Origin: Porphyrobacter sp. AAP60
GTDB taxonomy: Bacteria; Pseudomonadota; Alphaproteobacteria; Sphingomonadales; Sphingomonadaceae
Assembly: GCF_001296025.1 (NCBI RefSeq)
Contig: NZ_LJHV01000008.1
Coordinates: 372,001 to 436,000, forward strand
Length of the DNA stretch: 64,000 nt
Direction of reading: 5' to 3'
Shown here: piece after piece, positions 35,537 to 44,693 of the stretch
Numbering within the stretch: the first letter of the stretch is position 1
Layout of the letters: each line of letters starts with the position of its first letter
The notes under the pieces: model-generated
The model's database searches: none
Seen by the model: only the letters and a program-made list of their open reading frames with translations
What the model was told of the DNA's origin: nothing
Position numbers and translations under genes: made by a program

Positions 35537-36247
35537 TCATGCGTTCTCCCCTGACCGGATGCTGCGGAATGTCAGCTGATCACGTACCGGCACAGTTCGA
35601 TCCGGCCCAAGCAAAGCTTCGGCCCACCCGGCATTGGCACGGCGAATGGCCGTGGCCGAGCGGTAATCCGGATCGAAACGCAATAACACCAGTGCCGGTG
35701 CGCTCCATTGCCCCCGTTTCCGAAAACTGGCGGCAGACGTTCGATATCGTCTGAACCAGGCCATGGCGGGGCTCGTCATAGCGTCGGCATCATAGCCGGG
35801 GCGGGCAATTACCGCAATCGGCATTGTCCGTGCGATCCGCCGCCAGTCTTTCCAGCGGTGCATCTCGGCCAGATTATCGGCCCCCATCAGCCATACGAAT
35901 CGCTGTTTGGGATAGCGGCGCACCAGTTTGGCGAGCGTATCGACGGTGTAACGGGTTCCCAGTTGCGCCTCGATCGCGGTGGGCACAATCGGCGCGCGCC
36001 GGGCCTGCAACTGTGCTGACCGCAGCCGCGCGGCAAGCGGCGCCATCCCTGCCTTGGGCTTCAGCGGATTGCCGGGCGACACCAGCCACCACACCGCATC
36101 CAGCCCCAGCGCCTCGGCCGCGAACAGGCTGATCCGTCGATGCCCGCCATGGGCAGGGTTGAAGCTGCCTCCGAGCAGACCGATGGTATTGCGGCGCGAG
36201 TGCAAGGCGATCAGGGCCGCGCCTGGCCTTGCCCGCGCACCTGCCAC
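35537..36247 (-). CDS. nadD: Nicotinate-nucleotide adenylyltransferase
   Basis: A 236-aa cytoplasmic enzyme that makes deamido-NAD from nicotinate mononucleotide and ATP. The nucleotidyltransferase motif [12 protein letters not shown] lies at about residues 26-37, YTVDTLAKL and [10 protein letters not shown] are family blocks, and SATAIRR near the end is the ISSTxIR-like signature. GTG 36247 is within proA, giving a 37-base overlap; a later internal start would shorten the poorly conserved first 20 residues. It precedes rsfS. Confidence 0.93.
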   Translation of the reverse strand: MAGARARPGAALIALHSRRNTIGLLGGSFNPAHGGHRRISLFAAEALGLDAVWWLVSPGNPLKPKAGMAPLAARLRSAQLQARRAPIVPTAIEAQLGTRYTVDTLAKLVRRYPKQRFVWLMGADNLAEMHRWKDWRRIARTMPIAVIARPGYDADAMTSPAMAWFRRYRTSAASFRKRGQWSAPALVLLRFDPDYRSATAIRRANAGWAEALLGPDRTVPVRDQLTFRSIRSGENA

Positions 36248-37500
36248 TTGTAAGTCGTCAGCCCCTCCAGCGCGACCGGGCCGCGCGCGTGCAGCCGCCC
36301 GGTGGCGATGCCGATTTCGGCACCAAGGCCGAACTCGCCGCCATCGGCGAATTGCGACGAGGCATTATGCATCACGATGGCGCTATCGACCTCTGAAAGA
36401 AAGCGTTCGGCAGCGGCATCGTCTGCCGTCACGATCACATCGGTATGGGCCGAGGAATGGCGCGCGATGTGTGCCAGCGCATCATCCAGCCCGTCCACCA
36501 CCGCGACCGACAGAATCGCGTCGAGATATTCGGTGTCCCAGTCATTCGCGCTCGCCGGAATCACGCGGCGATCAAGCGCCTGGGTGCGGCCATCGCCGCG
36601 CACTTCGCAGCCCGCGTCGATCAGGGCACCGACCAGCGCGGCGGATTGCGGAAAGGCCGAATCGATCAGCAGCGTCTCCATCGCACCGCAGATGCCGGTG
36701 CGGCGCAGCTTGGCATTGAGCGCGAGGCTGCGCGCCATGTCGGGATCGGCTGCGGAATGGACATAGGTGTGACAGATGCCGTCAAGGTGGGCGAGCACCG
36801 GCACGCGGGCATCGGCTTGCACGCGCGCAACAAGGCTTTTCCCGCCGCGCGGCACGATCATGTCGATCAGGCCAGCCGCCGCCAGCATCGCGCCCACCGC
36901 TGCACGGTCTTGTGTGGGGATCAATTGCACCGCCTCTGCCGGCACCCCGCCTTCGACAAGACCAGCCACCAGCGCGGCGTGGATCGCGCGGTTGGAATGC
37001 ACCGCTTCGCTCCCGCCGCGCAGCAGCGCCGCATTGCCTGCGCGCACACACAGCGCGGCGGCATCGGCGGTGACGTTAGGGCGGCTTTCGTAGACGATCC
37101 CGATGGTACCAATCGGCACGCGAACGCGGGACAGCTGCAGGCCGTTGGGACGCGCGGCCGAATCAATCACCTCGCCTACGGGATCAGGCAGATCGGCCAC
37201 AGCTGCCACAGCATCGGCGATGCCGGAAAGCCGCGATTCGTCGAGCGCCAGCCGGTCAAGCATCGCCGGAGCCAGCCCGTTCGCCTTACCCGCAGCAAGG
37301 TCTTGCGCGTTGGCTTCGAGCACCGCCGGCATCGCATCGCGCAAGGCCTGTGCAGCCAAATGCAGCGCGGCAGCGCGGGCGGCGCTCGGCATGGCCGCCA
37401 GCTGGCGCTGGGCCAGCCGGGCCGCTTGCGCGAGACCTGTTACAAGGGTTTGGGGATCGACCGAATCGGCCGGCGAGGCAGAGAGTGATGTTGCTTTCAT
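36211..37500 (-). CDS. proA: Glutamate-5-semialdehyde dehydrogenase (gamma-glutamyl phosphate reductase)
   Basis: A 429-aa NADPH-dependent enzyme of proline synthesis that reduces gamma-glutamyl phosphate. Aldehyde-dehydrogenase-type blocks are visible: [37 protein letters not shown], the catalytic-Cys region [13 protein letters not shown] and a late [19 protein letters not shown] (written here as pieces [14 protein letters not shown]). ATG 37500 was chosen over the longer frame at 37554 because the family begins here. No proB lies nearby. It heads the minus-strand run into nadD with overlapping reading frames. Confidence 0.95.
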   Translation of the reverse strand: MKATSLSASPADSVDPQTLVTGLAQAARLAQRQLAAMPSAARAAALHLAAQALRDAMPAVLEANAQDLAAGKANGLAPAMLDRLALDESRLSGIADAVAAVADLPDPVGEVIDSAARPNGLQLSRVRVPIGTIGIVYESRPNVTADAAALCVRAGNAALLRGGSEAVHSNRAIHAALVAGLVEGGVPAEAVQLIPTQDRAAVGAMLAAAGLIDMIVPRGGKSLVARVQADARVPVLAHLDGICHTYVHSAADPDMARSLALNAKLRRTGICGAMETLLIDSAFPQSAALVGALIDAGCEVRGDGRTQALDRRVIPASANDWDTEYLDAILSVAVVDGLDDALAHIARHSSAHTDVIVTADDAAAERFLSEVDSAIVMHNASSQFADGGEFGLGAEIGIATGRLHARGPVALEGLTTYKWQVRGQGQARP

Positions 37501-37732
37501 GCCGCAGGTTCTAGCAGCGCAGCGGCGTGCTGTCAGGTCGTGCGAATCGGTCAATTTTGCGGGGAAACGGCAGCGGGTTCAGGCCGCCCTACGGAATGTT
37601 CCACAACCTATGTTCAATTCACCGCAATTCCATTTCGATTCAGCCGCCCCGGCAAGATGCGGATTCGACCCGCCCGATCGTCGCTGTTAGCGGCGGATCG
37701 GGATTATAAAAAAAGAAATATCGGGGCCGCCT

Positions 37733-38905
37733 TTGTCAGACACCAATACCGCACTCAAGTGGGGCGAACGGCTGCATCAGTGGTTCCCCGACCGAGAGTT
37801 TTTCATGCGCGCCGATGGTCAGGTGCGATTCATCAAAATTTCGGCGAAGCTGCAGATGCGCGTCGCGGCGGGTGTCGTGGCAGCGGCGCTGATGTGGCTG
37901 ATCGCACTCGCGGTGATGGGCTGGGGCCAGTACCGGGCAGAGGCTGATCTGGCCTCCTTCGCCGAAGAAAAAGCCCGCGTCGCTACCGCCCGCGAAAGAC
38001 TGAACGCCTATGGCGGCAATCTCGACAAGGTCGTTGTCGATCTGCAGGATCGCCAGAAGTTCCTCGAAGAAATGGCGCGGATGCTGCCCGAGGATATGAT
38101 CGCGGCAGGCGAGGACAGCGGGACCGTCACCGATTCCACCGCAGAAGCGGCCAAGACCATCGACAAGGTCAGCGCGCTGATCCCGCAGGCCCGCGGCCTG
38201 GCAGAGATCGAAGCCCGCCAGCTTGCCTTTGTCGAAAAGCTCACCCGCTTCGCTGATGCCCGTGCGGTTCGTGCCGAGGCCGCGATGCGCAAACTGAACC
38301 TCGATCCCACGGTTCTCAGCCGCGAAACGCAGCAGGCGATGGGCGGCCCCTTCGAAGCTCTTACCGGCGGCAGCGCAATCGATCCGCGCTTTGAACGCCT
38401 TGGCCTCTCCCTCTCGCGCATGGCCGTACTGGAACGTGCGCTTGATGGCATTCCGCGGGTTGTGCCTGCTACGGTTGAGAACATCACCTCGGGCTTCGGC
38501 TATCGCCGCGATCCCTTCAACGGTCGCGGCGCGATGCATGCCGGGATCGATTTCAAGGGCGCGACCGGTTCGCCGATTTTCGCCGCTGCCGAAGGCCGCG
38601 TGACGTTTGCGGGATGGAAATCGGGCTATGGTCAGGCCATCGAGATCACCCATGGTAACGGGATGTTGACCCGTTACGCCCACTTGTCGCGCATCGGCGT
38701 CACGGTTGGCCAATCGGTGGATGCCGGGGCCACGATCGGCGGGCTTGGCAGCACCGGGCGCTCCACCGGGCCGCACCTGCATTTCGAAGTTCGCATCAAT
38801 GACCGCGCAGTCAATCCGCGCCCGTTTCTGGAGGCCGCCCCCGATGTTCTCAAAGAAGTCCGCAGCCCCGGATCAGGGCGCCCAGCCGTCCCCGCGGCCC
38901 GTTAG
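37733..38905 (+). CDS. M23 family metallopeptidase, membrane-anchored
   Basis: A 390-aa peptidoglycan hydrolase. One transmembrane segment (about residues 44-64) is followed by a coiled coil (about 75-200) and a C-terminal LytM domain (about 255-370). The zinc site is intact: MHAGIDFKG, YAHLSRIG and GPHLHFEVR. It is therefore likely an active endopeptidase in the periplasm. The start is TTG 37733, unless ATG 37805 is used; the first residues are polar and cytoplasmic either way. The 3' end overlaps the bactofilin gene by 62 bases, a pairing seen widely in proteobacteria (for example BacA with LmdC) where the scaffold positions the hydrolase. Confidence 0.9.
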   Translation: MSDTNTALKWGERLHQWFPDREFFMRADGQVRFIKISAKLQMRVAAGVVAAALMWLIALAVMGWGQYRAEADLASFAEEKARVATARERLNAYGGNLDKVVVDLQDRQKFLEEMARMLPEDMIAAGEDSGTVTDSTAEAAKTIDKVSALIPQARGLAEIEARQLAFVEKLTRFADARAVRAEAAMRKLNLDPTVLSRETQQAMGGPFEALTGGSAIDPRFERLGLSLSRMAVLERALDGIPRVVPATVENITSGFGYRRDPFNGRGAMHAGIDFKGATGSPIFAAAEGRVTFAGWKSGYGQAIEITHGNGMLTRYAHLSRIGVTVGQSVDAGATIGGLGSTGRSTGPHLHFEVRINDRAVNPRPFLEAAPDVLKEVRSPGSGRPAVPAAR

Positions 38906-39284
38906 CAGGAGCAATGTGATGGCTTCGGGTTCGACCTTTTCCGTGATCGGCGCCGATGTGGTGATCAAGGGCGATATCAGCGCCACCGCCGATCTGCATA
39001 TCGACGGCACGATCGAAGGCGACATCAAGTGCGCTTCGCTGGTGCAGGGCGAAAAGAGCAGCATCAGCGGCGCTGTGACAGCGGAAAGCGCGCGCATGGC
39101 CGGCAAGGTCAGCGGATCGATCACCGCCCGCGAACTGGTGATCCTCAAAAGCGCCGTGATCGAAGGCGATGTGCACTATGATGCGCTGACAATCGAACAG
39201 GGTGCGCAGGTCGATGGCCGGTTCGCGCCCAATGCGCGCCAGACGGTCAAAGCTGTCCCGACGAGTATACAGGCAGCCGAATAA
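38844..39284 (+). CDS. Bactofilin
   Basis: A 146-aa cytoskeletal protein that self-assembles into filaments and recruits cell-wall enzymes at the membrane. It begins with the short N-terminal MFSKK segment typical of alphaproteobacterial bactofilins; the beta-helix core starts at FSVIGADVVIKGDI, and repeats such as LHIDGTIEGDI and VIEGDVHYDALTIEQ follow. ATG 38844 lies inside the M23 gene and has GGAGG 9 bases upstream, so translation is probably coupled. A Pro/Ser-rich linker precedes the core. It ends 6 bases before the converging acyl-CoA ligase gene. Confidence 0.93.
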   Translation: MFSKKSAAPDQGAQPSPRPVSRSNVMASGSTFSVIGADVVIKGDISATADLHIDGTIEGDIKCASLVQGEKSSISGAVTAESARMAGKVSGSITARELVILKSAVIEGDVHYDALTIEQGAQVDGRFAPNARQTVKAVPTSIQAAE

Positions 39285-39290
39285 CCCGCG

Positions 39291-40952
39291 TCAGAGCACC
39301 TCGGCGCGCAGCGTCTTGCGGTCGAGCTTGCCGATGATCGTCTTGGGCAGGCTTTCGCGGATCACCACCTGATCGACGCGTTCGTGCTTGCCGATCCGGG
39401 CGTTCAGCCAGGTTGCCAGCTGTTCGCCCGTGGCGGTGCCTTCCTCCTGCAAGGTCACGTAGGCGCGTGGCACTTCGCCCCGGTATTCTTCGGGCACGCC
39501 GATCACCAGCGCCTCCTTCACCGCAGGGTGTTCGAGAATCACATCCTCGACCACGCTGGGGAAGACCTTGAACCCGCCGACCGCGATCATGTCCTTGATC
39601 CGGTCGACGATTTCGAGAAACCCGTCCTCGTCCACGCGCGCAACATCGCCGGTGCGCAGGTAACGCTTGCCGTCGCGCTCCACGAAACATTCACCATCGC
39701 TTTCGGGCCGGTTCCAGTAACCGCGCATAACTTGCGGGCCGTGAACGGCAAGTTCGCCCGGCTCGCCTTCGGGGGCGAGCTTCGCGGGGTCTTCCTTGTC
39801 GAGCAGAATGACTTCGGTGCCGGGCACAAGCTGGCCGATGGTGCCGCGCTTGCGAGTACCGTCATAGGGGTTGGCCGAAACCACGCCCGCACTTTCGGTG
39901 AGGCCGTAACCTTCGACCAGCCGCACACCGGTGAGTTCTTCGAACCGCACATGGACAGGGCCTGGCATCGGCGCGCCGCCCGAAATGCAGATCTTCAGGC
40001 TGGAAAGATCGGTCTTGGCGAGATCGGGGTGATCGAGCATCGCCTGAAACATCGTCGGCACGCCGGGAAAGCCGGTGCAGCGGTATTTCTGGATCGTTTC
40101 CAGCACCTGTTTGGCCTCGAACCGCGGCACCATCGCAATCGAAGCGCCGGTAACGCAGGCGTGGTTGAGCAACGCGGTGTTGGCGAACACATGGAAAAAC
40201 GGCAGCGCGCCCATGAACACTTCACTGCGCACATCGCCGAAGGGGTTGATCCCGGCGACCTGCTGCGCATTGATGCTCAACTGGTCATGCCCCAGCATCG
40301 CGCCCTTGGGCCGGCCTGTCGTGCCGCCGGTATATTGCAGCAGCGCCAGATCAGCTGCGGTCACGTCAACCTTGGGGGGCGCGGCTTGTGGCGTCATTTC
40401 GGCCCAGCGGCGAATGGCAGGGCCATAGGCCACTTCGGCGATCTGGCTGCGCTTGAGCAGCTTCAGCGCCATCCCTTTCACCCACGGCAGCATGTCCGAA
40501 AGACGGCCGACCACCAGTGTCTCCAGCGCCGATCCTTCGAGCACCTTGGCGGCTGTCTGGTAGAGTTCGGGCACATCCAGCGTCACCAGCACCCGCGTGC
40601 CACTGTCGCCGACCTGCCAGCTCAATTCCTCGACCGAATAGAGCGGCGAGAAATTGACCACGATCGCCCCTGCCATCATCGCCCCGTAATAGGCCGCGGC
40701 ATAGATCGGGACATTGGGCAGGAACAGGCCGACACGGTCGCCCTTGACGATGCCTGCCGCGTGCAACCCTGCGGCAAAGCGCTGCGCATCGGCAAAGATT
40801 TCGCCGTAACTATATGTCCGCCCAAGAAAATGCAGGAACGGCGCATCCGGATTGGCGCGGACGCTGCGTTCCAGCATCGCGGGCAGGCTCATGCCTTCAA
40901 ACCGGGTATCGAGCGGGGTGGGGTGGTGATAGGAAGTGCTACTGACAGTCAT
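39291..40952 (-). CDS. Long-chain fatty acid-CoA ligase (AMP-forming)
   Basis: A 553-aa ANL-superfamily enzyme that activates fatty acids as acyl-CoA. Motifs: LQYTGGTTGRPKGA (ATP binding), GYGLTESAGV, GELAVHGPQVMRGYW and the C-terminal LRTGDVARVDEDGF and GFKVFPSVVE, plus a late PKTIIGKLDRK with the catalytic lysine. ATG 40952 was taken as the start; there is no strong ribosome site. It matches FadD-type ligases best. It converges on bactofilin and is followed upstream by trcR on the same strand after about 120 bases. Confidence 0.92.
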   Translation of the reverse strand: MTVSSTSYHHPTPLDTRFEGMSLPAMLERSVRANPDAPFLHFLGRTYSYGEIFADAQRFAAGLHAAGIVKGDRVGLFLPNVPIYAAAYYGAMMAGAIVVNFSPLYSVEELSWQVGDSGTRVLVTLDVPELYQTAAKVLEGSALETLVVGRLSDMLPWVKGMALKLLKRSQIAEVAYGPAIRRWAEMTPQAAPPKVDVTAADLALLQYTGGTTGRPKGAMLGHDQLSINAQQVAGINPFGDVRSEVFMGALPFFHVFANTALLNHACVTGASIAMVPRFEAKQVLETIQKYRCTGFPGVPTMFQAMLDHPDLAKTDLSSLKICISGGAPMPGPVHVRFEELTGVRLVEGYGLTESAGVVSANPYDGTRKRGTIGQLVPGTEVILLDKEDPAKLAPEGEPGELAVHGPQVMRGYWNRPESDGECFVERDGKRYLRTGDVARVDEDGFLEIVDRIKDMIAVGGFKVFPSVVEDVILEHPAVKEALVIGVPEEYRGEVPRAYVTLQEEGTATGEQLATWLNARIGKHERVDQVVIRESLPKTIIGKLDRKTLRAEVL

Positions 40953-41073
40953 GTCAGTAATAGTGGCGGACAACGGCCCTGCGCACAAGCGAAACCCGCA
41001 GCCCGAACCGCGCTTTCTGACCCGTCATGACCGGCGGTTGCCGGGATGCGTGCTGCACCCCGGCCAAGCCAGA

Positions 41074-41817
41074 TCAATCCTTGATGAACCCGCTTTCGGG
41101 GTCGATCTTTTCTTCTGCAGCTTCGGCAGCGCGGCGCGCGGCGAGCCAGGCTTCGGCCTCGGCTTCCTGCGCGGCCTTGCCTGCTGCCTGCACATTGGCA
41201 TCACGCTCTGCGCGCAGTTCCGCGATCAGGTTGGCGCGATCATTGTTCTCGCTTCGCACCGGCGATTCGGCATCTTCGGTGATCCCGGCGCGCTTGGCCG
41301 CCTTGGCGACCATCGCATCCAGTTCGCGCTGCGAACACAGGCCCAGCGTGACCGGGTCTTTCGGCGTGATGTTCTGGATGTTCCAGTGCGAACGATCGCG
41401 AATCGCGCCGATGGTGTTGCGGGTGGTGCCGATCAGCTTGCCGATCTGCGCATCCGACACTTCAGGATGGCTGCGCAGGATCCACGCGATGCCATCGGGC
41501 TTGTCCTGCCGCTTGGACACCGGGGTATAACGCGGGCCCTTGGTGCGGGTCACTTCGACCGGCGCCTTGTGCATCTTGAGCGAATAGGCCGGATCGTTCT
41601 GACCCAGTTCGATTTCGCCCTGCGTCAACTCGCCCGAATGCACCGGATCGCGCCCGGTGTACTTGCTGCCAGCAAGATCATCGGCCATCGCCTGCACTTC
41701 GAGAATGTGGAGGCCGCAGAACTCGGCAATCTGCTCGAACGAGAGCGCGGTGTTGTCCACCAGCCAGGTTGCGGTGGCATGCGGCATCAGCGGCTTGGGC
41801 TGATCCTTGGTCGCCAT
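41074..41817 (-). CDS. trcR: TrcR family cell-cycle regulator (DUF1013)
   Basis: A 247-aa protein, alphaproteobacteria-specific. The N-terminus has PHATATWLVDNTALSFEQIAEFCGLH, a helix-turn-helix-like conserved segment, then SKYTGRDPVH, and a second conserved block IGKLIGTTRNTIGAIRDRSHW that also looks DNA-binding. The C-terminus is an Ala/Glu-rich helix. TrcR proteins are reported to act in cell-cycle transcription control linked to CtrA networks. The start is ATG 41817; the longer frame from 42108 has no family match. The 103-base leader upstream to the glycosyltransferase gene shows nothing I can name. Confidence 0.88.
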   Translation of the reverse strand: MATKDQPKPLMPHATATWLVDNTALSFEQIAEFCGLHILEVQAMADDLAGSKYTGRDPVHSGELTQGEIELGQNDPAYSLKMHKAPVEVTRTKGPRYTPVSKRQDKPDGIAWILRSHPEVSDAQIGKLIGTTRNTIGAIRDRSHWNIQNITPKDPVTLGLCSQRELDAMVAKAAKRAGITEDAESPVRSENNDRANLIAELRAERDANVQAAGKAAQEAEAEAWLAARRAAEAAEEKIDPESGFIKD

Positions 41818-41920
41818 TGGGGAAATCTCCGTTGAAAATGTAAAGGGCCGCCCCTTCCGGAGCGGCCACATTGGACGCCCAGATAGGCGAAGACGCGCCA
41901 AACGGCAAGCAAACCTTGAT

Positions 41921-43021
41921 TCAGAATGCAGCGAGGGCTTGCAGCGACACGGCCTCGCCTTCTTCCAGCGCCGCCAGACCCGAAAGGAACTGCCGCGTTG
42001 CCGCCTCCCAGCTATAGCTTGCGCCATAGGCAGCGCAGGCGGCGCGGTCACAATAGCGGGCGGCATCAATCGCGCGGGTAAGGTCTTCGGACAGCGCGCC
42101 GACCGCATCGGTCACGATGTCGAGCGGCCCTGCCACCGGGAAGGCAGCCACCGGCGTACCGCAGGCCAGCGCCTCGATCATCACCAGCCCGAAGGTATCG
42201 GTGCGACTCGGAAAAACGAACACGTCGGCTCCGGCATAACAGCCCGCCAGCGCCGTGCCGGTCTTCTTGCCGAGGAAGCGCGCTTCGGGAAATTTCGCTG
42301 CCAGCGCGGCGCGGGCCGGGCCATCGCCCACCACCACTTTGGTGCCGGGATAGGGGCAGGCGAGGAAGGCCTCGATGTTCTTCTCCACCGCGACGCGGCC
42401 GACATAGAGCAGGATCGGGCCTTTCAGCCCGGCATATTCGGGCGGCGGCGGAGCGGCGGGGGAGAAACAGTCGAGATCAACCCCGCGGCTCCAGTGGGTC
42501 AGCTGCGTCAGCCCCTGTTCGCGCAACTGGGCGCGGATCGTTTCGGTGGCGACCATGATCGTTTTGGCCGGGCGATGGAACCAGCGGATATAAGGCCAGA
42601 AAATGCGCGCCGGCAGCCCGGTGCGGCGCGCAAGGTAATCGGGAAACTGCGTGTGGTAGGCCGTGGTGAAGGGAACCTTGCGGCTGAGGCAATACCGCCG
42701 CGCGGCAAAGCCCAGCGGGCCTTCTGTGGCGATATGGACCGCATCGGGAGCGATTGTCGCCAGCCGCCGCCCGACAGCACCGGGCGCGGTCAGCGCGAGC
42801 CGGATTTCGGGATAGGTCGGCGCCGGAATCGAAGGATATCCCTCGGGCGAGATCACCGTAACCTCGTGCCCCCATCGGCGCAGCACATCGCAGGTGGTGG
42901 AAAGCGTGCGCACCACGCCGTTGGTCTGCGGGTGCCAAGCATCGGTGACGATCGCGATGGAACGCGGCGCGATGGGCGCCGGTGCGCTGTTATCCGGCAG
43001 GATCGTGGTGAAACTGTTCAC
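41921..43021 (-). CDS. Glycosyltransferase family 4 protein
   Basis: A 366-aa GT-B enzyme. N-terminal IVTDAWHPQTNGVV, AYHTQFPDYL and later LLYVGRVAVEKNIEAFL and FPSRTDTFGLVMIEALACG, with the E-x7-E donor-binding motif, are clear GT4 signatures, close to alpha-mannosyltransferase-like enzymes that glycosylate lipids. GTG 43021 overlaps the stop of the LpxH-like gene by 4 bases (GTGA) and has GAGG upstream, so the pair is coupled. In alphaproteobacteria this gene pair is common and has been linked to glycolipid synthesis; the acceptor is not certain. Confidence 0.88.
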   Translation of the reverse strand: MNSFTTILPDNSAPAPIAPRSIAIVTDAWHPQTNGVVRTLSTTCDVLRRWGHEVTVISPEGYPSIPAPTYPEIRLALTAPGAVGRRLATIAPDAVHIATEGPLGFAARRYCLSRKVPFTTAYHTQFPDYLARRTGLPARIFWPYIRWFHRPAKTIMVATETIRAQLREQGLTQLTHWSRGVDLDCFSPAAPPPPEYAGLKGPILLYVGRVAVEKNIEAFLACPYPGTKVVVGDGPARAALAAKFPEARFLGKKTGTALAGCYAGADVFVFPSRTDTFGLVMIEALACGTPVAAFPVAGPLDIVTDAVGALSEDLTRAIDAARYCDRAACAAYGASYSWEAATRQFLSGLAALEEGEAVSLQALAAF

Positions 43022-43923
43022 GCCGCCTCGCGCGCGGCATCGGCATCGGCAACGGCTGGCGTCTGGTCTGCTTCGCGGCGCTTGATCTCGTCCGGCCAGT
43101 GGAGGATTTCCATGCGGCCGTCGTGATGTTCCACCAGCGCGTTGCAACCTTCGACCCAGTCACCATCATTCCAATATTCGACCGGCTTGCCGTTGTGTTC
43201 GAACATCCGGAATTCGGCGGTGTGGATGTGGCCGCACACCACACCGTCAACCCCGCGCTCCCCGGCAGCACGGGCAACGACTTCTTCGTACTTGCCGATG
43301 AATTCCACCGCGTTCTTGACCTTGTGCTTGGCCGCTTTGCTCAATGACCAGTAAGGCTTGCCCAGCCAGCGCCGCACGGCGTTGACCGTGACGTTGAGCT
43401 TCATCATCAGGTGATAGGCATGATCGCCCACGAAGGCGAGCCAGCGGTGCGACAGCATGACGGCGTCGAATTCGTCTCCGTGCAGCACCATCAGGCGGCG
43501 TCCATCGGCGGTGTCGTGGAAGGCCGCGCGGCGGATCTCGATCCCGCCGAAGTTCAATCCGGTGAACTGGCGGAACATCTCGTCGTGGTTGCCGGGAATA
43601 TAGACCACCCGCGTCCCGCGCCGCGCGCGTTTCATGATCCGCCACACGATGTCGTTGTGTGCGGCGGGCCAGTAGAACTTCTTCTTCAGCCGCCAGCCAT
43701 CGATGATGTCGCCGACCAAATACATCGTCTCGCTGTCGACATTGTCGAGGAAGTCGATCAGCATTTCGGCGTTGCAGCCCTTGGTGCCCAGATGCACATC
43801 GCTGATCCAGATGGTGCGGAAGCTGCGCCGCTCGCCGCCTTCGGGCTCGGGAATGCGTGGGGGTGTGAGCGGAAAGCTCGAAATGTTGTCGCTGATGATG
43901 TCGGTGAGGTCGGCAGCCGTCAT
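43018..43923 (-). CDS. UDP-2,3-diacylglucosamine diphosphatase-like metallophosphoesterase
   Basis: A 301-aa cytoplasmic calcineurin-like phosphoesterase. All metal motifs are visible: ISDVHLGT, VGDIIDGW, PGNHDE, LHGDEFD and CGHIHTAE. It resembles LpxH-type diphosphatases but is longer (301 against about 240 residues), with an N-terminal extension before the DVH block and a Glu/Ala-rich tail. It is likely to hydrolyse UDP-diacylglucosamine or a related nucleotide lipid. ATG 43923 has GGGGA 6 bases upstream. Coupled to the GT4 gene downstream, it probably serves lipid A or a glycolipid. Confidence 0.85.
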   Translation of the reverse strand: MTAADLTDIISDNISSFPLTPPRIPEPEGGERRSFRTIWISDVHLGTKGCNAEMLIDFLDNVDSETMYLVGDIIDGWRLKKKFYWPAAHNDIVWRIMKRARRGTRVVYIPGNHDEMFRQFTGLNFGGIEIRRAAFHDTADGRRLMVLHGDEFDAVMLSHRWLAFVGDHAYHLMMKLNVTVNAVRRWLGKPYWSLSKAAKHKVKNAVEFIGKYEEVVARAAGERGVDGVVCGHIHTAEFRMFEHNGKPVEYWNDGDWVEGCNALVEHHDGRMEILHWPDEIKRREADQTPAVADADAAREAA

Positions 43924-44041
43924 GGGAAATCCCCGGATGTCATGTCGCTGGCCCACGCTGTGGCAGCGAAATGTTACAGGGGACTCACAGGCCGGTGACA
44001 ATTTCGGGTCAGTTTCCGGTCAGACCTGCGTCAATTTCGGA

Positions 44042-44683
44042 TCAATCCATCTTCACGAAACCGGGCAGCGCCTGCATCCGTGCAATCCAGCGGACGATAT
44101 GCGGATAATTGCCCAGGCCGAAACCGCCTTCCTCGGCGACGTGTGTGTAAGCAAACAGCGCGATATCGGCGAGCGTCACGGCGTCACCGCAGAAGAACGC
44201 GTGATCGGCCAGATGCCGGTCCATCAGATCCAGCGCCGCGCAGCCTGCCATGCGTTTGGCCATCATCTGCCCGCGCTGCTGTTCGGAAAGGTTGGCCTCG
44301 CCCACGAACCGCAGCCAGAACCGCAGCGTGGCGACATTGGGTTCGTGATTATACTGTTCGAAGAACATCCAGCGCAGCACATCCGCCTGCGCAAAGCGGT
44401 CCTCGGGAACCAGTGCGCTGCCATGCGCGAGATACCAGCAGGCAGCGTTGCTTTCGGGAAGGAAGCGCGCGCCCGAAGCGTCATCGATCTGCAGCACCGG
44501 AATGCGTCCGTTGGGGTTCACCTTGGACAGGAACTCGGTCGTCCGCGTGTCGCCCTTCATGATGTCATAGGCGCGGGTGGCCAGCGGAAGGCCGAGCAGC
44601 GCGGCGGTCAGCTTGATCTTGTAGCAATTGCCGCTGCGCGGGTCTTCGTGGAGGATGAGCGCCCCTGCTACTGCTCCTGCCAC
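44042..44683 (-). CDS. Glutathione S-transferase family protein
   Basis: A 213-aa protein with an N-terminal thioredoxin-like domain (DPRSGNCYKIKLTAAL, then NPNGRIPVL and the LPESNAACWYLA glutathione-binding Glu-Ser) and an all-helical C-terminal domain containing LADIALFAYTH, the conserved N-capping box. It would conjugate or reduce with glutathione in the cytoplasm. The chosen start is GTG 44683, with GAGG 8 bases upstream, 10 bases after the quinone oxidoreductase gene. The first 9 codons are a GCA/GTA/GCG run, so the exact start is uncertain. Confidence 0.88.
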   Translation of the reverse strand: MAGAVAGALILHEDPRSGNCYKIKLTAALLGLPLATRAYDIMKGDTRTTEFLSKVNPNGRIPVLQIDDASGARFLPESNAACWYLAHGSALVPEDRFAQADVLRWMFFEQYNHEPNVATLRFWLRFVGEANLSEQQRGQMMAKRMAGCAALDLMDRHLADHAFFCGDAVTLADIALFAYTHVAEEGGFGLGNYPHIVRWIARMQALPGFVKMD

Positions 44684-44693
44684 TGCGACTGCC

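Noticed and set aside
39384..41030. 548-codon plus-strand frame antisense to the acyl-CoA ligase
   Set aside because: Shadow frame without domain signatures.
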